Shown here: piece after piece, positions 31,563 to 40,099 of the stretch
How the letters are laid out: the number at the start of each line of letters is the position of its first letter
Position numbering within the stretch: position 1 is the first letter of the stretch
Assembly: GCF_902712915.1 (NCBI RefSeq)
Contig: NZ_CACTIA010000005.1
Span: 1,450,001-1,514,000, forward strand
Source of the DNA: Acidiphilium sp. C61
GTDB lineage: Bacteria > Pseudomonadota > Alphaproteobacteria > Acetobacterales > Acetobacteraceae
Length of the DNA stretch: 64,000 nucleotides
Direction of reading: 5' to 3'
Translations under genes and position numbers: made by a program
The notes under the pieces: model-generated
The model's database searches: none
What the model saw: the letters and a program-made list of their open reading frames with translations, nothing else
Told to the model about the DNA's origin: nothing

Positions 31563-32876
31563 ATGCACAATACCGCCGTGATCCTTGCCGCCGGCCTCGG
31601 CACCCGGATGAAGTCGAGCCGCCCCAAGGTGCTGCACCGCATCGCCGGCCAGCCGATGCTCGCCCATCTGCTCGCCGCCTGCAAGACGGCCTTCGCCGAA
31701 ACAATCGTCGTCACCGGCCCGGATATGGACGACGTCGCCCGCGCCGCCGCCCCGCACCCGACCGTGATCCAGCGCGAGCGCCTCGGCACCGCCCATGCCG
31801 CCCTCGCCGCGGCGGATCATTTCGGCACCGGCGCCGTCACCCTCGTCTATGGCGACAATCCGCTGGTCACCGGCGCGACGCTCCAGCGCCTCGGCGCGCG
31901 GCTCGGCGCGGGGGATGCGGCGCTGGTGCTGCTCGGCACCCGCCCGCCGGAGCCCGGCGCCTTCGGCCGCATCATCGGCCCCGATGGCTTCGCCGAACGC
32001 ATCGTCGAATTCGCCGACGCGACCGAGGCCGAGCGCGCGATCGGCCTGTGCAATGTCGGCGGCTTCTCCGCCACCGCCGCCGACATGCGCCGCTGGCTCG
32101 GGAAAATCGGCAACGACAACGCGAAGGGCGAATACTACCTTACCGACCTCGTCGCCGTCGCCCGCGCCGAGGGAGCTGCCGTCGCCGTGGTCGAGGCGCC
32201 GTGGGACGAATGCCGGGGGGTGAATTCCCGCGCCGAGCTTGCCGCCGCCGAGGCCGCGATGCAGTCCCGCCTGCGCGCCGCCGCCCTCGCCGCCGGGGTG
32301 ACGATGACAGCCCCCGAAACCGTCTTCCTCGCCGCCGACACAGCGCTCGCCGCCGATGTCACGATCGAGCCGCATGTCGTCTTCGGCCCCGGCGTGACGG
32401 TCGGGCCGGATGTCACGATCCGCGCCTTCTCCCATCTCGAGGGCTGCACGATCGCGTCCGGCGCCGTCATCGGCCCCTATGCGCGGCTGCGCCCGGGCAG
32501 CGAGATCGGGGCGGGCGCCCATGTCGGCAATTTTGTCGAGCTCAAGGCCGCCCGCCTCGGCGCCGGCGCCAAGGCCAACCACCTGACCTATCTCGGCGAT
32601 GCCGAAATCGGCCCGCGCGCCAATATCGGCGCCGGCACCATCACCTGCAATTACGACGGCTTCGCCAAGCACCGCACCACGATCGGCGCCGACGCCTTCA
32701 TCGGTTCGGATGTCGCCCTCGTGGCACCTGTTACCGTGGGGGAGCGTGCGATCATCGCCGCCGGCAGCGTCATCACCGACCCGGTGGCGGCGGATTCGCT
32801 GGCGCTCGCGCGCAGCCGGCAGGTCGAAAAGCCCGGCCGCGCGGCCGAACTGCGCATGACGAAGGGAAAACGCTGA
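31563..32876 (+). CDS. glmU: Bifunctional UDP-N-acetylglucosamine pyrophosphorylase / glucosamine-1-phosphate acetyltransferase
   Basis: GlmU makes UDP-GlcNAc, the precursor of peptidoglycan and lipopolysaccharide. The N-terminal uridylyltransferase domain starts with VILAAGLGTRMKSSRPKVLH and contains VYGDNPLVTG. The C-terminal left-handed beta-helix acetyltransferase domain includes YARLRPGSEIGAGAHVGNFVELK, HLTYLGDAEIG and GAGTITCNYDGF. At 437 residues it is slightly short of the usual 450. Its stop overlaps the glmS start (TGATG), so the two consecutive steps are coupled. Confidence 0.97.
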   Translation: MHNTAVILAAGLGTRMKSSRPKVLHRIAGQPMLAHLLAACKTAFAETIVVTGPDMDDVARAAAPHPTVIQRERLGTAHAALAAADHFGTGAVTLVYGDNPLVTGATLQRLGARLGAGDAALVLLGTRPPEPGAFGRIIGPDGFAERIVEFADATEAERAIGLCNVGGFSATAADMRRWLGKIGNDNAKGEYYLTDLVAVARAEGAAVAVVEAPWDECRGVNSRAELAAAEAAMQSRLRAAALAAGVTMTAPETVFLAADTALAADVTIEPHVVFGPGVTVGPDVTIRAFSHLEGCTIASGAVIGPYARLRPGSEIGAGAHVGNFVELKAARLGAGAKANHLTYLGDAEIGPRANIGAGTITCNYDGFAKHRTTIGADAFIGSDVALVAPVTVGERAIIAAGSVITDPVAADSLALARSRQVEKPGRAAELRMTKGKR

Positions 32877-34699
32877 TGTGCGGCATTGTCGGACTGATCG
32901 GGCGGAACGACGCCGCCCCCCTGCTGCTCGACGGTCTCTCCCGCCTCGCCTATCGCGGCTATGACAGCGCCGGCATCGCCACCCTGGTCGAGGGCGCGAT
33001 CACCCGCCGCCGGGCCGAGGGCAAGCTCGCCAACCTGGCCGCCAGCCTCGCCGCCGAGCCGCTCGCCGGCACCACCGGCATCGGCCATACCCGCTGGGCG
33101 ACGCATGGCGCCCCCACCGAAGGCAACGCCCATCCGCACGGCACCGCCCGCGTCGCCGTCGTGCATAACGGCATCATCGAGAACCATGCCGAACTGCGCG
33201 CCGAGCTCGAAGCCGCCGGCCAGGTCTTCTCCACCGAGACCGACACCGAAACCGTTGCCCAGCTCGTCGACCTGCACCTCGCCCAAGGCCTCGCCCCAAT
33301 CGAGGCTGCCGCCGCCGCCTTCGCCCGGCTCGAAGGCGCCTATGCGCTGGCGCTGATCTTCGCCGGCCATCCCGAGCTGATGATCGGCGCGCAGCGCGGC
33401 GCCCCGCTCGCGGTCGGCTTCGGCGAGGAGGAGATGTATCTCGGTTCCGACGCCCTGGCCCTCGCGCCGCTGACCCGCCGCATCGCCTATCTCGACGATG
33501 GCGACTGGGTGATCGTCTCGCGCAGCGGTGCCGAATTCCGTGACGCCGCGAACAACCCGGTCACCCGCGAGGTCAAGCTGACCCGCCTGACCGGCGCGTC
33601 CATCGGCAAGGGCAATTTCCGCCATTTCATGGAAAAGGAGCTGCACGAGAACCCCGCGATCATCGGCGACACGCTGAACCGCATGATTGATCCGGCAACC
33701 CGCCTGCCGGTCCTGCCGGACCTCGCGATCGACCTCGCCGCCATTCCGCGCATCACCCTCTCGGCCTGCGGCTCGGCCTATTATGCCGGTCTGACGGCGC
33801 GTTACTGGCTGGAGGAGATCGCGCGGATCGCGGTCGATGCCGATGTGGCCAGCGAGTTTCGCTACCGCGAACCACCGCTCGACCCCGCAGGGCTCGGACT
33901 CGTCGTCAGCCAGTCCGGCGAAACCGCCGATACCATGGCCGCGCTGCGCTACATGAAGCGCCAGGGCTGCAAGGTGATGTCGGTGGTCAACGTGCCGGAA
34001 AGCACGATGGCGCGCGAGAGCGACCTGATGCTGGAAACCATCGCCGGCCCGGAAATCAGCGTCGCCAGCACCAAGGCCTTCACCGCACAGCTCGCCGTGC
34101 TCGCCGGCTTCACCCTCGCCCTCGCCCGCGCCCGCGGCGCGCGGAGCGATGCCGAGCTCGCGCCGCTCGTCGCCGCCCTGATGGAGCTTCCCGGCAAGAT
34201 GGCCCAGCTCCTCGCCGATGACGCCGAGATCCGCGCCCTCGCCGAAGACATCCGCGATGCGCGCGACGTGCTGTTCTTCGGCCGCGGCTCGATGATGCCG
34301 ATCGCCCTCGAAGGCGCGCTGAAGCTGAAGGAGCTGAGCTACATCCACGCCGAAGGCTACCCCGCCGGCGAAATGAAACACGGGCCGATCGCGCTGATCG
34401 ACCCCTCGGTGCCGGTCATCGCGGTGCTGCCCTCCGGCCCGCTGTTCGAGAAAACCGCCTCCAACCTGCAGGAGGCCGCGGCCCGCGGCGGGCGGATCAT
34501 CCTGTTCAGCGACCGCGCCGGCGCAGCGCGCCTCTCCGGCATCGCCGAGCGCACCGTCATCCTGCCGGACTGCGCCCCGTTCGTCGCCCCGCTACTCTAT
34601 GCCATCCCGGTGCAGCTTCTGGCCTACCACGTCGCCATCCTGAAAGGCACGGACGTCGACCAGCCGCGCAACCTCGCCAAATCGGTAACGGTTGAATAA
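32876..34699 (+). CDS. glmS: Glutamine-fructose-6-phosphate aminotransferase (isomerizing)
   Basis: GlmS makes glucosamine-6-phosphate, the first committed step of amino-sugar synthesis. The 607-residue protein starts MCGIVG, with Cys2 as the glutaminase nucleophile, and has HTRWATHGAPTEGNAHPH. The isomerase half has two SIS domains (SACGSAYYAGL, SQSGETADTMAALR, EGYPAGEMKHGPIALI). The C-terminus KGTDVDQPRNLAKSVTVE is the universally conserved segment whose DNA is bound by TnsD of Tn7. The gene is intact despite the transposon 25 nt past its stop. Confidence 0.99.
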   Translation: MCGIVGLIGRNDAAPLLLDGLSRLAYRGYDSAGIATLVEGAITRRRAEGKLANLAASLAAEPLAGTTGIGHTRWATHGAPTEGNAHPHGTARVAVVHNGIIENHAELRAELEAAGQVFSTETDTETVAQLVDLHLAQGLAPIEAAAAAFARLEGAYALALIFAGHPELMIGAQRGAPLAVGFGEEEMYLGSDALALAPLTRRIAYLDDGDWVIVSRSGAEFRDAANNPVTREVKLTRLTGASIGKGNFRHFMEKELHENPAIIGDTLNRMIDPATRLPVLPDLAIDLAAIPRITLSACGSAYYAGLTARYWLEEIARIAVDADVASEFRYREPPLDPAGLGLVVSQSGETADTMAALRYMKRQGCKVMSVVNVPESTMARESDLMLETIAGPEISVASTKAFTAQLAVLAGFTLALARARGARSDAELAPLVAALMELPGKMAQLLADDAEIRALAEDIRDARDVLFFGRGSMMPIALEGALKLKELSYIHAEGYPAGEMKHGPIALIDPSVPVIAVLPSGPLFEKTASNLQEAAARGGRIILFSDRAGAARLSGIAERTVILPDCAPFVAPLLYAIPVQLLAYHVAILKGTDVDQPRNLAKSVTVE

Positions 34700-34723
34700 G
34701 GCAACGCCGCCAGGATCGCCCGT
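34657..34723 (+). other. attTn7: TnsD recognition region and insertion point
   Basis: The last codons of glmS (34657-34699) are close to the E. coli sequence known to bind TnsD, for example GACCAGCCGCGCAACCTCGC and AAATCGGTAACGGTTGA. The transposon end starts at 34724, so 24 nt separate stop and element, the classical Tn7 distance. The 5 nt before the end (CCCGT, 34719-34723) would be the target duplication; its partner at the other end is missing from this window. Confidence 0.88.
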
Positions 34724-34812
34724 TGTAGACGGAAAATAAAGTTGTATCCTAGATAATAAAGTCATATTCCAGATATTAAAATTATATCCTAGACAATAAA
34801 GATTTATACAAC
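34724..34812 (+). repeat. Tn7-like right end with four TnsB-type binding sites
   Basis: The terminus TGTAGACGGA resembles Tn7's TGTGGGCGGA. Four copies of an AATAAAG-type site begin at 34735, 34755, 34775 (ATTAAAA) and 34795, a strict 20-bp period, and the first three are each followed by a close match to TATCCTAGA. Tn7's right end likewise holds four tightly packed TnsB sites with the core AATAAAGT, whereas its left end has three spaced ones. This fits a right end facing glmS. Confidence 0.85.
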
Positions 34813-35176
34813 GCAACATAATTGCGGTCCAATCTGGCCCGGGGGTCGGGGCCAACGGCTGTGGATCGGTCTGGGGTCCCGTCGCCGATCCGCATTCCAA
34901 GTGGCTGATGCAACTCGCTTTCGCGGGGTCAACATCCGGCGTCGATCCACAGGGGATTTCTGCCGGGCAGCTTACGGCTGACGGAAGCGGGTTCGTTCAC
35001 CCACCCTTTGCTGCTACTCCAGAATGCCAGAGGTGGCGCTGTCGTGTGAGATCAAACTGCTCGAGGTCAGGTCGCGCGATCAGGCGAGCGTGCACTCTGA
35101 ACTGTCCGTCGTCAGAACATATGGCTCAATTCGCGGCGTAGCTTAGCGGAGAACGGGCCTCGTCTGGGGGTTGATG
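34813..35176. other. Intergenic stretch inside the Tn7-like right end
   Basis: No convincing gene is seen. The last 50 bp may include the terminus of the IS3-type relic that follows. The sequence is of mixed composition and holds no clear hairpin or promoter. Confidence 0.4.
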
Positions 35177-35644
35177 TTAGGCGGCAAACTTGCGGTGTTG
35201 CAAGCGCCGATGCTCGGTGGTCTTCCGTTTAATCCTTTCGCGCTGCTTGATGATGGCCGGGGCCCTGCCGAAGTAGGTGTCTGCGGGCGTCACGTTGTTC
35301 AGGCTTTCGTGATAGCGCCGGTGGTTGTAGTTTTCGACGAAGGCCTTGATCTGGGCCCCGAGGTCACCGGGCAGGAAGTAGTTTTCCAAGAGGATGCGGT
35401 TTTTCAGGGTCTGGTGCCAGCGCTCGATCTTGCCCTGGGTCTGGGGGTGCATCGGGGCGCCTCGGACGTGTCTCATCTTGTTGGCCTCGATGTATTCGGC
35501 CAGTTCGCCCGCGATGTAGCTTGGGTGTCTGAAAGGTCGTAGCGGCAATTTCTTCCTACTGTTTGATGCTTCGATCTGCTTCGCCCTGACGGGCCACTGA
35601 ACTGAAGACCACGCTCTTTGAAAGGATGCGCGACCAGTCGGCAA
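35177..35644 (-). pseudogene. C-terminal relic of an IS3-family transposase
   Basis: About 118 codons (residues 37 onward) match the end of an IS3-type integrase-core transposase: SYIAGELAEYIEANKMRHV, GKIERWHQTLKNR with the third catalytic Glu, NYNHRRYHESLNNVTPADTYFG and a basic tail. The first two catalytic Asp residues and the whole N-terminus are missing. The homology begins abruptly near 35540, and the first 35 codons come from the neighbouring broken gene. It is therefore a non-functional fragment. Confidence 0.8.
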
Positions 35645-35693
35645 GCTTAGCGGCGACCAGCTGTTTCCGGAGTTTGGGCAGTACGTGTTTCAC
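35556..35693 (-). pseudogene. Broken partner gene of the antitoxin-like protein
   Basis: A GTG at 35693 overlaps the stop of the upstream gene as GTGA and opens a 45-codon frame beginning VKHVLPKLRKQLVAAKLADW. It is cut by the IS3-type relic. The coupled position is where the toxin of a Xre/MbcA/ParS-type pair would lie, but too little remains to recognise a RES or other toxin domain. Only the position and the coupling support this call. Confidence 0.4.
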
Positions 35694-36310
35694 GCGTAGT
35701 CAAAGGCTACTGCCGCCGCGCTGACCACGTTCTTCACGTCGCCCGCGCGTAGCGCGTCGATCGGCGCCTTGCCACCGGTCATTCGATTGGGGACAACCAG
35801 CCACTCCCATGCTTCCTCGGCGGAGGTGAAGTGCTCGGCCACTAGATCGAGACCGTCCACGGGCCGGCGACGATCGAACTGCCGCAGCGGATAGACAAAG
35901 TTCCGCACCCCCTTACGCAGCGCCACGACCTTGCCGGCCTTACGCCAGTTGTCGAGGGTGCCCCGCGCAATGGCGAGCCGTTTGACCACCACGCCCGCAC
36001 CGACGAGTTCGCTCTCAACCCAATCGGCCGCCTCGTCGTCAACGGTGATCGCATCCAGAAGCCGACGGCCCTTTGCCATCGAGACGAGCGGGCCGACGCC
36101 GGCACCCCGCAGCACGCGCCCCCCGGGCGCGGCCGGCGGCGCAACCAACTTCGGCTCACGCCGACGGATCGTCTTGGCAGCCATGGGAACCGCGATCTTG
36201 AGCACCGAGGCCAGATCGACGAGGTCACGCAGGGGCATGCTCTCGACTTTGCTTTTGATCGCTTTTGTCAAAATGTCCCGCGTAAGCTGAGATGGCTTTG
36301 CAGTGCTCAT
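35690..36310 (-). CDS. Antitoxin-like protein with Xre/MbcA/ParS-type C-terminal domain
   Basis: A 206-residue protein. The C-terminal 60 residues (HFTSAEEAWEWLVVPNRMTG, then GKAPIDALRAGDVKNVVSAA) follow the pattern of the DUF2384 toxin-binding domain: a WL..PN turn, a G(G)..P...L..G motif and a final helix. The middle contains a possible helix-turn-helix (VKRLAIARGTLDNWRKAGKV). A good AAAGGA ribosome site precedes the start. As an antitoxin it would bind and autoregulate with a toxin encoded just downstream, but that gene is broken, leaving this copy orphaned. The domain call is by pattern and moderately sure. Confidence 0.6.
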   Translation of the reverse strand: MSTAKPSQLTRDILTKAIKSKVESMPLRDLVDLASVLKIAVPMAAKTIRRREPKLVAPPAAPGGRVLRGAGVGPLVSMAKGRRLLDAITVDDEAADWVESELVGAGVVVKRLAIARGTLDNWRKAGKVVALRKGVRNFVYPLRQFDRRRPVDGLDLVAEHFTSAEEAWEWLVVPNRMTGGKAPIDALRAGDVKNVVSAAAVAFDYA

Positions 36311-37055
36311 GACACGTCCTTTTTAGGCAAGATAGGCAATATGGCAAAATATGGAGGACCATCACATTAGCGTGATGATTTGCCGAATTTTTCATCGCAT
36401 TTGGATCACGCATTTCATCACGTTGTCGAAACTGCTTGCCCACACTCGATTTGCCCGCACTAACTCAATCTTCAGGCCGCAGCTATGCCGGCCCCGATTC
36501 CTCAACCCACATCTCGTTCGCGCGGCCTTGCGACCACGTTCAGACTATTCGACAAATCAAGGTAGACACCCGCTTGCCGCGCGTCATAATCTCTATTGAC
36601 GTCGACCACGCCATTGATCGATCATACTTCAAACGATCCAAATGGACGACGTGGCGGTGAAACAATTTGTTCACATCGTCTGGATTTAGTCTTTTGCGCC
36701 GTTTCGAATAATTTCTTTTAGGTGCAACATAACTAATTGCTCGAAGGAACTTTGCTTGTCTTGTAGTCAAATGGATTGCAACAATCAGGCGACGCAGAAC
36801 GACCGTTCGCGCGATTGGGATGATGGACGTGGCGCCTGTCGCAGCTCCAACTTTTCCGACACCTCCTGCAACCCGAACGGCGACGTCGCAATCGGGCGAG
36901 GCTTTTCGCCGAAGCGCCCCTGCACGCAGAACTCGAACCGGTAGGCCGACGTTGCCTACTCGCCTCTGTCACACCTGTCCCCAATGTCCGACTGCTTCGA
37001 ACCTCATTCCGAGGTTGTCCGACGCTGGCCGGCCCCGATCCGATTGAATTAGCGA
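36311..37055. other. 745-bp intergenic region before tnsA
   Basis: An AT-richer region between the divergent antitoxin-like gene and tnsA. The first 60 bp hold the antitoxin promoter region with repeated CCATATTTTGCCATATTGCC. No supportable gene was seen, and no further copies of the TnsB-type site. The tns promoter must lie near its right part. Confidence 0.4.
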
Positions 37056-37895
37056 ATGGCCTCACGCCGATACGGTTTCGACGAGAAAAAAATCCAGCGG
37101 TTCTATAAGGAAGGACGTGGGACGGGGAATGGCCAAGATTACAAGCCATGGTTGACGATCCAGGACGTCCCAACACTTGGTCGCGCAACACGCATCCCCG
37201 GCCACACGACTGGACGTCTGCACCATTTCCTATCCGACATCGAGACTCGTTTCTTCGTGTTACTGGATTGGGACGACGCGGTGACCGACATTCGTGAGCA
37301 ATTCCCGCTCGACCGGGAGGTGACCCGCATGCTCGCCAAAGACATGGGCATAATCCACCCAATCGATCCCGCGTCGAGGACAGATATCATAATGACAACG
37401 GACTTTTTGATTGACATCAGAAGCGGGCGAACGACTCGGACTATAGCGAGATCCGCCAAGCCGGCCCAAAAGCTGGAAGAACCGCGAACACTAGAGAAAC
37501 TGGAACTCGAGCGCAGGTATTGGAAACGCGAAGGCATCGAGTGGCATCTGATCACGGAGAAGGATCTTCCGCGTGTTCGTGTCGCTAATCTTCAGTGGCT
37601 GCATAAGATGCGGTCGCTGCACGAGCTCGAGGCACCACACCCCGACTATTGGCCCGATCGCTGCGAGCAGTTCCTGACCGAATTCACCCGGACCAGAAGC
37701 GGATCAATCCAGGTCTTTCTTACCCAGTTGGAAGAGAAGTGCGGGTTCTCCCCGGGCGAGCCGTTGACCGCCCTTCGTCACCTCGTAGCGACGAGACGGC
37801 TGCGGATGAACCTCGACCGCGAGTTTAGCACTAAAGATCCGCTAGACCTTTTCAAAGTTACTACCCGTTTCGAGGAAGATCGGAGGCTGGGGTGA
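37056..37895 (+). CDS. tnsA: Tn7-like transposase endonuclease subunit TnsA
   Basis: TnsA cuts the 5' ends of the transposon, making Tn7-type cut-and-paste clean at both strands. The 279 residues (Tn7 TnsA 273) align closely: KEGRGTGNGQDYKPWLTIQDVP, TGRLHHFLSDIE, DIREQFPL, TTDFLID, RTLEKLELERRYW. The nuclease triad is Glu63, Asp116 and Lys135, matching E63, D114, K132 of Tn7. The residue two before the Lys is Ser where Tn7 has Gln. The C-terminal part that contacts TnsC is present. The stop overlaps the tnsB GTG start (GTGA). Confidence 0.93.
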   Translation: MASRRYGFDEKKIQRFYKEGRGTGNGQDYKPWLTIQDVPTLGRATRIPGHTTGRLHHFLSDIETRFFVLLDWDDAVTDIREQFPLDREVTRMLAKDMGIIHPIDPASRTDIIMTTDFLIDIRSGRTTRTIARSAKPAQKLEEPRTLEKLELERRYWKREGIEWHLITEKDLPRVRVANLQWLHKMRSLHELEAPHPDYWPDRCEQFLTEFTRTRSGSIQVFLTQLEEKCGFSPGEPLTALRHLVATRRLRMNLDREFSTKDPLDLFKVTTRFEEDRRLG

Positions 37896-40099
37896 TCCTT
37901 GCTCGCAACGATCTGCTCCAGACAACGGGAGAGCCCATACGACGCATTCGGATCCTGTGGATCTCCCCCCCACAAAACAACGTTGTGACGATCGATGTCG
38001 ACGCCGCTACTGCCCTACCCGAACTCGGTGACCTGCAGTCGCTGGTGAAGGCAGTGGAAGTCGCCGAATGGCAAATCATGGAGGCCGACCCGTATCTCCT
38101 GATCGTACGTGACGCGGCTTTGAAAGCGTCTCACAAAGCCCTTCGAGACCGTGCTTGGGGTCTCATTTGTGAGCTGGCCACCAAGGAACCGGACATCTTC
38201 AGGAGCCAGTTTCGTGGAAAGGAAGTTCGACGTATCGTCGAGCAAGCACGAGCCAGCGGCGACCCCGCCATAAATCGGACGACCCGGAGGCAGATCTATT
38301 GTTACCTCCGCCGTTACTGGCAGCGGGGCATGGTACCGAACGCCTTGCTTCCCGACTATCACAATTCAGGCGCCCCGGGAAAGTCGAGAAACTCATCAGA
38401 CCGAAAGCGTGGACGACCCAGGCAGTTCGGATCCACCCCGGGTGCCAATATCACCCCGGAGATCCGCCAGGTATTCCGGGTCGGGTTTGATCGGCTTTAT
38501 GCGACGGCCCGCAAGCGAACATGGACGTTGCGCGACGCGTACGACAAGATCATCGCCGATTTTTTCTGCGTGAAGCATATCGATCCCGAAACCGGCCGGG
38601 TTCGACACGAACCCAAGGACGAAGTTCATGAGTCCGGCGGCTTACCCAGTTTCAAGCAGTTTCAATATTGGGCAGACAAGGATCACGTACGTCTCGACGT
38701 GAAGCGCAAGCGCGTTGGCGAACGCATTTACGATAAGGACATGCGCGGCCTGACAGGAACCGCAACTGCCGAGGTATTCGGGCCTGGGGACCGATACCTG
38801 ATAGATGCCACGATCGCGGATGTCTATTTGCTTTCACGCATCGATCGAGAACGGATAGTCGGGCGGCCTGTCATCTACGTGATAATCGACGTCTTCAGCC
38901 GCATGATAACCGGCATCTACGTCGGGCTGGAGGGCCCGTCATGGGTGGGTGCCATGATGGCTCTTGCGAACTCCAACGCCGACAAGGTCAAATTCTGCAA
39001 GGATTTTGACATTTCAATCGAACCACATGACTGGCCCTGTCATTGCCTCCCGGAGATCTTTCTCGGTGACAGGGGGGAGATGGCAAGCAGCATGATTGAC
39101 ACCCTCAGCAATACCTTAAAGATTAGCGTAGAAACTGCCGCACCCTATCGGTGCGAGTGGAAGGGAATCGTCGAGCAACGCTTCAAAATCCTGCCCGCGA
39201 AATTCAAGCCGTTTCTTCCGGGCTATGTCCAGGGGGACTTCCGGGCTAGGGGCGGGTCTGATTACCGGCTCGATGCCCTTCTCGATCTCGACGAATTTAC
39301 GCAGGTCATCATCAACTGCGTTCTTTTTTATAACAATCAGCACGAGATCTCCCGCTACGATAGGGACAGGAACGTCCTGGCTGATAGCGTGCCCGCCATT
39401 CCTGTGGAGTTGTGGGAGTGGGGCAGGCAAAATCGTTCTGGTGCCATGCGCTCCTTCCCGCAAGACAGGGTGCTCTACTGCCTCCTGCCACGGGACACGG
39501 CAATGGTGACCGAACTCGGTATCCGCTTCAAGTCTGCCTATTACACGTGTGCCCTGGCGATGGAGCAGCGATGGTTCGACAAGGCACGCCAGGAAAAGCG
39601 ATGGCAGATCGAGGTCGCCTACGATCCGCGATGCCTCGATTACATCTATCTTGCCGCCGATGATGGCGAGCAGTCCTTCCACGAGTGCACCATGACACCT
39701 CGGAGCCGCGCCCTGCGCCAGGTGTCCCTGCCCGAGATCGAGCAGCAATATTTCTTCGATCAGGATCAAAAGGCCAACCGCGAGCAGCGAAGCCAGATGG
39801 CGAGGGCCGACGTGATGACGGAAATCGAGGCCGTGGTCGAGAAGGCAAAACAAAAGCAGCCCAAATTACGCCGGGGCAGCAATGCCAGCCGCACAAAGGA
39901 TATCCGGGCAAACCGCGCGGCCGAGCGGGAAATCCGCCGTGACGAGGAGGCCTTCCGGCCCGGACAGCCTTCCACCGATCCCGGGCAGCACAGCGGAGAG
40001 GTTGTGCCGTTCCCGCGTAGCGTCACCGCTGAAGACGAGCCTGACTACAGCATGCCTTCGATTGACGAAATTCTTGGAGACGATGATGACGACTCCTGA
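37892..40099 (+). CDS. tnsB: Tn7-like DDE transposase TnsB
   Basis: TnsB binds the end repeats and cuts and joins the 3' ends. The 735-residue protein has a helix-turn-helix-rich N-terminus and a retroviral-integrase-type core with Asp305 (LIDATIADVYLL), Asp393 (LGDRGEM) and Glu428 (WKGIVEQRF). The spacing of 88 and 35 residues is identical to D273, D361, E396 of Tn7 TnsB. A charged C-terminal tail (FRPGQPS, then EDEPDYSMPSIDEILGDDDD) resembles the part that recruits TnsC. The GTG start overlaps tnsA; the stop overlaps tnsC by 17 bp. Confidence 0.95.
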   Translation: MILARNDLLQTTGEPIRRIRILWISPPQNNVVTIDVDAATALPELGDLQSLVKAVEVAEWQIMEADPYLLIVRDAALKASHKALRDRAWGLICELATKEPDIFRSQFRGKEVRRIVEQARASGDPAINRTTRRQIYCYLRRYWQRGMVPNALLPDYHNSGAPGKSRNSSDRKRGRPRQFGSTPGANITPEIRQVFRVGFDRLYATARKRTWTLRDAYDKIIADFFCVKHIDPETGRVRHEPKDEVHESGGLPSFKQFQYWADKDHVRLDVKRKRVGERIYDKDMRGLTGTATAEVFGPGDRYLIDATIADVYLLSRIDRERIVGRPVIYVIIDVFSRMITGIYVGLEGPSWVGAMMALANSNADKVKFCKDFDISIEPHDWPCHCLPEIFLGDRGEMASSMIDTLSNTLKISVETAAPYRCEWKGIVEQRFKILPAKFKPFLPGYVQGDFRARGGSDYRLDALLDLDEFTQVIINCVLFYNNQHEISRYDRDRNVLADSVPAIPVELWEWGRQNRSGAMRSFPQDRVLYCLLPRDTAMVTELGIRFKSAYYTCALAMEQRWFDKARQEKRWQIEVAYDPRCLDYIYLAADDGEQSFHECTMTPRSRALRQVSLPEIEQQYFFDQDQKANREQRSQMARADVMTEIEAVVEKAKQKQPKLRRGSNASRTKDIRANRAAEREIRRDEEAFRPGQPSTDPGQHSGEVVPFPRSVTAEDEPDYSMPSIDEILGDDDDDS

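Noticed and set aside
32651..34381. A 576-codon frame opposite glmS, and similar long frames opposite argJ, phaA, gabT and the autotransporter
   Set aside because: All are mirror frames of well-identified genes and show no domain signatures of their own.
34908..35141. A 77-codon frame after the right end
   Set aside because: No ribosome site, no recognisable motif, and it reads into the end of the IS3 relic.
36733..37362. A 209-codon minus-strand frame over the start of tnsA
   Set aside because: It overlaps the clearly coding tnsA and has an Arg/Gly-rich shadow composition.
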